64,000 nucleotides of DNA from Streptomyces sp. NBC_00659 (GTDB lineage Bacteria > Actinomycetota > Actinomycetes > Streptomycetales > Streptomycetaceae), in assembly GCF_036226925.1 (NCBI RefSeq), contig NZ_CP109031.1:9300001-9364000 (forward strand), written 5' to 3'. Position numbers and translations under genes: made by a program. Under the pieces are notes generated by a model. The model was not told the origin of the DNA and searched no databases. It saw nothing but the letters and a program-made list of their open reading frames with translations. This document shows positions 63,701 through 64,000 of the stretch, one piece after another; within the stretch, counting starts at the first letter, position 1, and each line of letters starts with the position of its first letter.

Positions 63701-64000
63701 CCCGCAGACCCTGCGACAGCGGGAGAACGGTGGTGCCTGGGTCGCAGCGAACGAACCCGGCCTCATGCCCCTGCTGGAGCGTCTGTACGGACCGCAGCCC
63801 GACTTCTCCGCCGGCGGGACCGTCCCGACGGCCCTCGCACCACAACCCCGCACGTCCGCCACCGCCGGGCAGGATCCCGAAGGGCCGAACCCGCCACCGG
63901 CCGCGGACCGCACGGGCACCGGGAACGGCCTGACGGCGCCGGGCTCCACGGCCCCCCGGACCGTCGTCGCCGTCACGAGAGCTCCGGTCTCCGGAGGCAC
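54735..64000 (+). CDS. Giant T7SS-linked multidomain toxin/effector (3' end outside window)
   Basis: One frame is open from ATG 54735 to the last base (over 3,080 codons, no stop seen). Residues 1-350: helical ESX/CpnT-like N-terminal domain (ESKWQIIAELIRLVIELTIL) with a codon style unlike the rest. About 350-920: Ser/Thr/Pro/Ala-rich disordered linker with one helical module. About 920-1210: OTU-like cysteine protease (C937, H1201). About 1629-1904: LF-like Zn-protease module (HELAH 1795-1799). About 1956-2320: TcdA/TcdB-like glycosyltransferase (D2167-V-D2169). About 2424-2687: second Zn-protease module (HEMAH 2581-2585). About 2768-3021: third module with no ligands. No signal peptide, consistent with T7SS export. 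The weak GGGAAG site precedes the ATG. Toxin function is inferred from domains. Confidence 0.9.
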   Translation, partial: MGDLRVSEAVNGVLIALIGTGLPQASETGARVSSQKLAEFGRRMRELEQDIDYSVAHIGDSLPGDAGREYVRAMSVLTGADGGTNYLREYERSLRSVAAGHRDQSMNIQESKWQIIAELIRLVIELTILAATAWINPAAAGQAAVAKARSTTVFLTVLDLFLRRTHLMPSLSEALEEAFQTLVVRLGLMAFNDPDMRPSGVDWRAVWQSAAFGGAAGWLSGPLRNFADRFNGLFAKSGSRGLFKDLSGDVTSKSGRDLPGGGGTSGNSPQSFGARLASSPRRVSEFVADGLTEALPETLLAMAFFGTPFSWSAFATTFWTSAVSEQTSDLLGEGVTHGVGNVREAYDDSALQAKNTAGVTGAAVPTSSRGTSSTTGGTTAPTGSGRTRPALGTDVNALDVLDRIGAPGVTAPTTETGTGRTGATDTESVQAPRTTGGSGTRPVTERAVPDEVLGTDRPGLAAEPQTEDVTAPGTTASPTTTASAGVSTGSNTPSTKGTSATADTNRAINTPASEANRANAASLDGRTAAAPEAARTTGAPPAEANRPSTTSSPGADPRTPAAGSARTAETSAPSVPSAISEKSRAEDRSVPPVAEKARPTTTTGSSPSSRSTTTGSPAADTFAQPERDTLREELPAAWAASAPTPDDITTAHNIVRTHQRLTEFEPAERPSFADLDPGHLAVYAVALDLSAHDDIDRSEALSRRLAQGRPRAERGYLPGGSGRGGSGRPGEGTSGGSNRSERVFGPRSPRSASGSSGTGSVEPARRTATSTTTATNTAPAAVPTVPTATSSTSSTVTTPASTDAAQQRFRRLPVPPGSTANQPGARATDSAQPDRSAESSRTSAGRRPAVSTASSTPADGTGTSTDAASGGRTRPRRQPMGSRGPDVARRDLSAPTRATGRGPDTSTPGHAPREVFRTVDVDDRPFEVLRVEPDGECFMTSTLAGLSRQLPGSPTAGLTVRQLRDHVGDWLAGNSAVAVARRAELDSGPSPVRVVVNDLGLPQLEDLLERKAPRPTPGQLAAIDRDLSRPQYVRELLRRFPDPADRSVIGDFTAGMAAALLPDFTPDPTQIRPADRHRLVADLRLTALREQAARELATVTPRSQALYTSLISSYPGLQRMFPRLRDLQALTPSAVAESAVRNVDMWTTPFYDQVPQLTALALDLNITPVQPVEGMGDLAFANPLNPSAARSLHVFYEGGDHYSAMNPVGGAVPVPSPVMITDSLLTGDSPVNGLPPAAPWAPPARPEPAALVAMLRDKGASDNLLARLNDLSPQAVDRLGGMVTRTRATADPAAAADQGTPPTPGSVLAAGATARRRRDAARTRETSSRPEPVVLTFPERVTDIGAVQARELDTVVELVAEQALINVMRGKPLPVLGIETEPARRARFVLPGTGTRDAGAVREESAERYVRDRLAEVLRDKQPAYRRHPVTADDFRIETGARARSRSQETAPSRTAQPANTVRITVDHSPPLNPAQEELAPEVLHDEWAYLARSVNPRREAALQIALIIVRTHQRVAGFQVEADPEFGDLPLSHRAVYAVAAALVRDPHDVPALEELSRTLAADQPPPENTPRPGPPAQGRSRFGRTSGDRALPAPPPVSGGTAFATTGRQHAESPVGVPTPVRPLGRPRVLALPLAVMLPAERRAALLGMTDDERSWIATDHGLVHDLRNSLSRKEFARTAAVLMVDVAPGVDQPVSARREAHRLFAALLRDPETTERILTSGARVTVIPKDVPLTDVAPFTALSGRALSGGRVWDDVRGTSGRITAISEENLLGENSALPDSEYADGYSTAAHELAHVVHRYGLSDADREAIDRSFRDRTAQGPDAQWPDGIRRDLHGRVTDNYSATDPYEYFAQLSNAYLGVNTGTDAATGRARNNGVGYVRAHEGPLRDLLERLYGTDPTLVRTGPANPVDATREENETYAAVRHLYPDLPPLRDEPPSADTPVGDLVRWNGPLTEAQTESVKKRVTELGRTSRLSAVRIVRDRLKKRAARLEGTRFQDEARELKEWVTRELGYASDGAGMKSPPKTVNFCWVGRPLSPAAVANVLAWAETARTHGWTVQMWTDTTPVTMEGDREQKPSLSTWSTGTGQAFAEAGIRFRSVRDLFPPDRPPTEGDDGFTLVNKRLKKLRTIYDRARTTPTAFPVASDATRLGIMLYEGGTYADVDLEPGTVDLFSQPRKMGRSDIPLIGPMFRDQRNFQEQRAEFAEQLRLRPDEMGMVDVASYAMTHGRFGNALMSTVPESSFFRRVIDAVDEDIVTWNAEELAAGGAFLTGPLTFTRAAFAQSATYGLGEVDGSEHGVAMDPFEVGRWAHIGWLTDESENQVDRAPTGAPVPGQLPPPLPKGTVSTVSGGQVHTGLPVPTGPGSSVPAGTVSEQAVSTDGSDDSYDSDDSDDEVTITLGARGSSTAPPAALTPQAVARDHRRMLADGTIAALSAQGRADLKADAMVMDVLAAELSPAEFGRLAAELMVEVPQGTDRPVSARAVAHDLISRMLPNPRIARTLLGRGARVVVLPRDTPLTDLPFAHHLRGAATRDGRPWDTVRGARIGAHAVIPEENLLGEYQRTAPYPDGFSSAVHEMAHLIHVIAMDDASKQLIEDAYVARRAEGPDESWPDGIRRDVLGNPVDNYSSTDVYEYFAQLSNVYFGVNAGLDKATRRKKPNGAEWVVDHEDGLRPLLEDLYGPVDQARITVPVNPVDRTVLEEQGYQGVRALFGGEPDRFDERSGPAAVNDVLRQDAVAPPDAGRLVRELPRVTQGERADLLLGMAPEHRRWLSLHHGLVDDLARSLSARDFAATAALLAVDVPENSWNAQETGVRARAVLSRLLADPRVTARLLKSGAHVTVLPDGVSLTDLPQFRHLQGRSPVEGRSYESVTTLQGVLGTVVPQALLFGSGTPGSPAELARGLGEMTGSLARAVHLYGLTPEDRLLVDAAFDARRALGQDAPWPDGIRRDPGGLPRENTSSQNTNGYFAQLTRTYLRMNQGIDPQTLRQRENGGAWVAANEPGLMPLLERLYGPQPDFSAGGTVPTALAPQPRTSATAGQDPEGPNPPPAADRTGTGNGLTAPGSTAPRTVVAVTRAPVSGG
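56631..56844 (+). other. Helical module A of the giant protein (first copy)
   Basis: Residues about 633-703 contain TTAHNIVRTHQRLTEFEPAE, FADLDPGHLAVYAVALDLSA and a following helix. The same pattern returns at 1483-1556 (ALIIVRTHQRVAGFQVEADP, FGDLPLSHRAVYAVAAALVR). A duplicated small helical domain that precedes the enzymatic parts; no family recognised. Confidence 0.7.
57486..58362 (+). other. OTU-like cysteine protease domain of the giant protein
   Basis: EPDGECFMTSTLAGLSRQL (C937) matches the OTU nucleophile motif (D-G-x-C-hydrophobic, then a helix), and LHVFYEGGDHYSAMNPVGG (H1201) matches the histidine strand. TVRQLRDHVGDWL between them is the usual helix after the nucleophile. The domain is larger than typical OTU (about 290 residues), so an insert is likely. 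It could act on ubiquitin-like targets or release the domains on either side by self-cleavage. Confidence 0.6.
59619..60446 (+). other. Lethal-factor-like Zn metalloprotease module 1
   Basis: A helical part (MLPAERRAALLGMTDDERSW, EFARTAAVLMVDVAPG) leads to SGARVTVIPKDVPLTDV, a strand pair, then SEENLLGENS and the zinc motif YSTAAHELAHVVHRYGL (H1795, E1796, H1799). PYEYFAQLSNAYLG places E1853 as the likely third ligand, as in anthrax lethal factor (HExxH then a Glu about 50 residues later). Confidence 0.7.
60600..61710 (+). other. TcdA/TcdB-like glycosyltransferase domain (GT44 type)
   Basis: KTVNFCWVGRPLSPAAVANV (W2036) is the nucleotide-sugar strand; VASDATRLGIMLYEGGTYAD, then VDLEPGTVDLF, gives D2151, R2154, D2167 and D2169. 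In TcdB the equivalent residues are D270, R273, D286 and D288: the same +3, +16, +18 spacing. The region ends at RWAHIGWLTD, where large clostridial toxins carry a substrate-contact Trp. Expected to transfer a sugar to a protein side chain, target unknown. Confidence 0.8.
62004..62793 (+). other. Lethal-factor-like Zn metalloprotease module 2
   Basis: The module repeats the plan of module 1: helical part, GRGARVVVLPRDTPLTDLPF, EENLLGEYQ, then FSSAVHEMAHLIHVIAMDDA (H2581, E2582, H2585) and DVYEYFAQLSNVYFGVN (E2639). All ligands are present. Preceded by an Asp/Ser-rich linker (DDSYDSDDSDDE, near 61900-61930). Confidence 0.7.
63036..63798 (+). other. Metalloprotease-like module 3, inactive
   Basis: The same layout is visible (SGAHVTVLPDGVSLTDLPQF, then YFAQLTRTYLRMNQGIDPQT), but the HExxH position reads LGEMTGS (G2910, E2911, G2914) and the Glu before YFAQ is Gly. 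All three zinc ligands are lost while the fold-forming residues are kept. A pseudoenzyme or structural copy. Confidence 0.75.

Overview
The window is actinobacterial and most likely Streptomyces. G+C is very high throughout, third codon positions are mostly G or C, and GTG/TTG starts are common. Gene content fits: AfsR/SARP regulators, LysR regulators, an actinobacterial type VII secretion system (T7SS), a P-domain subtilase and IS5/IS630/IS3-type insertion sequences.

Layout. (1) 0-10.3 kb is a worn, IS-rich segment. A partial beta-propeller gene is followed by fragments of at least four IS families, broken genes (VOC, LuxR, M20 peptidase), one intact IS, a 267-bp MITE-like element and an orphan Imm10 immunity gene that overlaps the last codons of a lost toxin. 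(2) 10.6-15.7 kb is a compact co-directional cluster: an A-T-TE NRPS-like synthetase, an SDR, a SnoaL/KSI-like protein and a prephenate dehydratase. This is the gene set expected for an aryl-pyruvate-derived p-terphenyl (echoside/terfestatin type). (3) 15.7-28.2 kb is mixed: two LysR genes, each with a divergent oxidoreductase, an FAD oxidase behind a shortened TetR gene, a broken IS630, a secreted subtilase, an intact IS with perfect 30-bp inverted repeats, and hypothetical genes. (4) 28.4-40.6 kb holds three large SARP-ATPase regulators, a tandem DUF6924-like pair and a membrane-anchored RICIN-domain protein. (5) 40.7 kb to the right edge is a T7SS locus: mycosin, then convergent eccC, then eccD, eccB, two WXG100-type proteins, a T7SS-associated protein, an 882-residue secreted-type protein with nonapeptide repeats, a YbaB-like protein, a third ESX-like protein and a giant gene that runs off the window.

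The most striking item is that giant gene (from 54735, open for more than 3,080 codons). I read it as a T7SS-linked, multi-domain effector. It has an ESX/CpnT-like N-terminal domain, a long disordered linker, an OTU-like cysteine protease (C937/H1201), a lethal-factor-like HExxH module, a glycosyltransferase whose SD..R and DxD residues have the same spacing as those of the large clostridial toxins TcdA/TcdB, a second HExxH module, and a third copy in which all zinc ligands are gone. This resembles a MARTX- or LCT-style multi-effector toxin, but placed in a Streptomyces T7SS operon. Functional statements are inferences from motifs; no searches were run.
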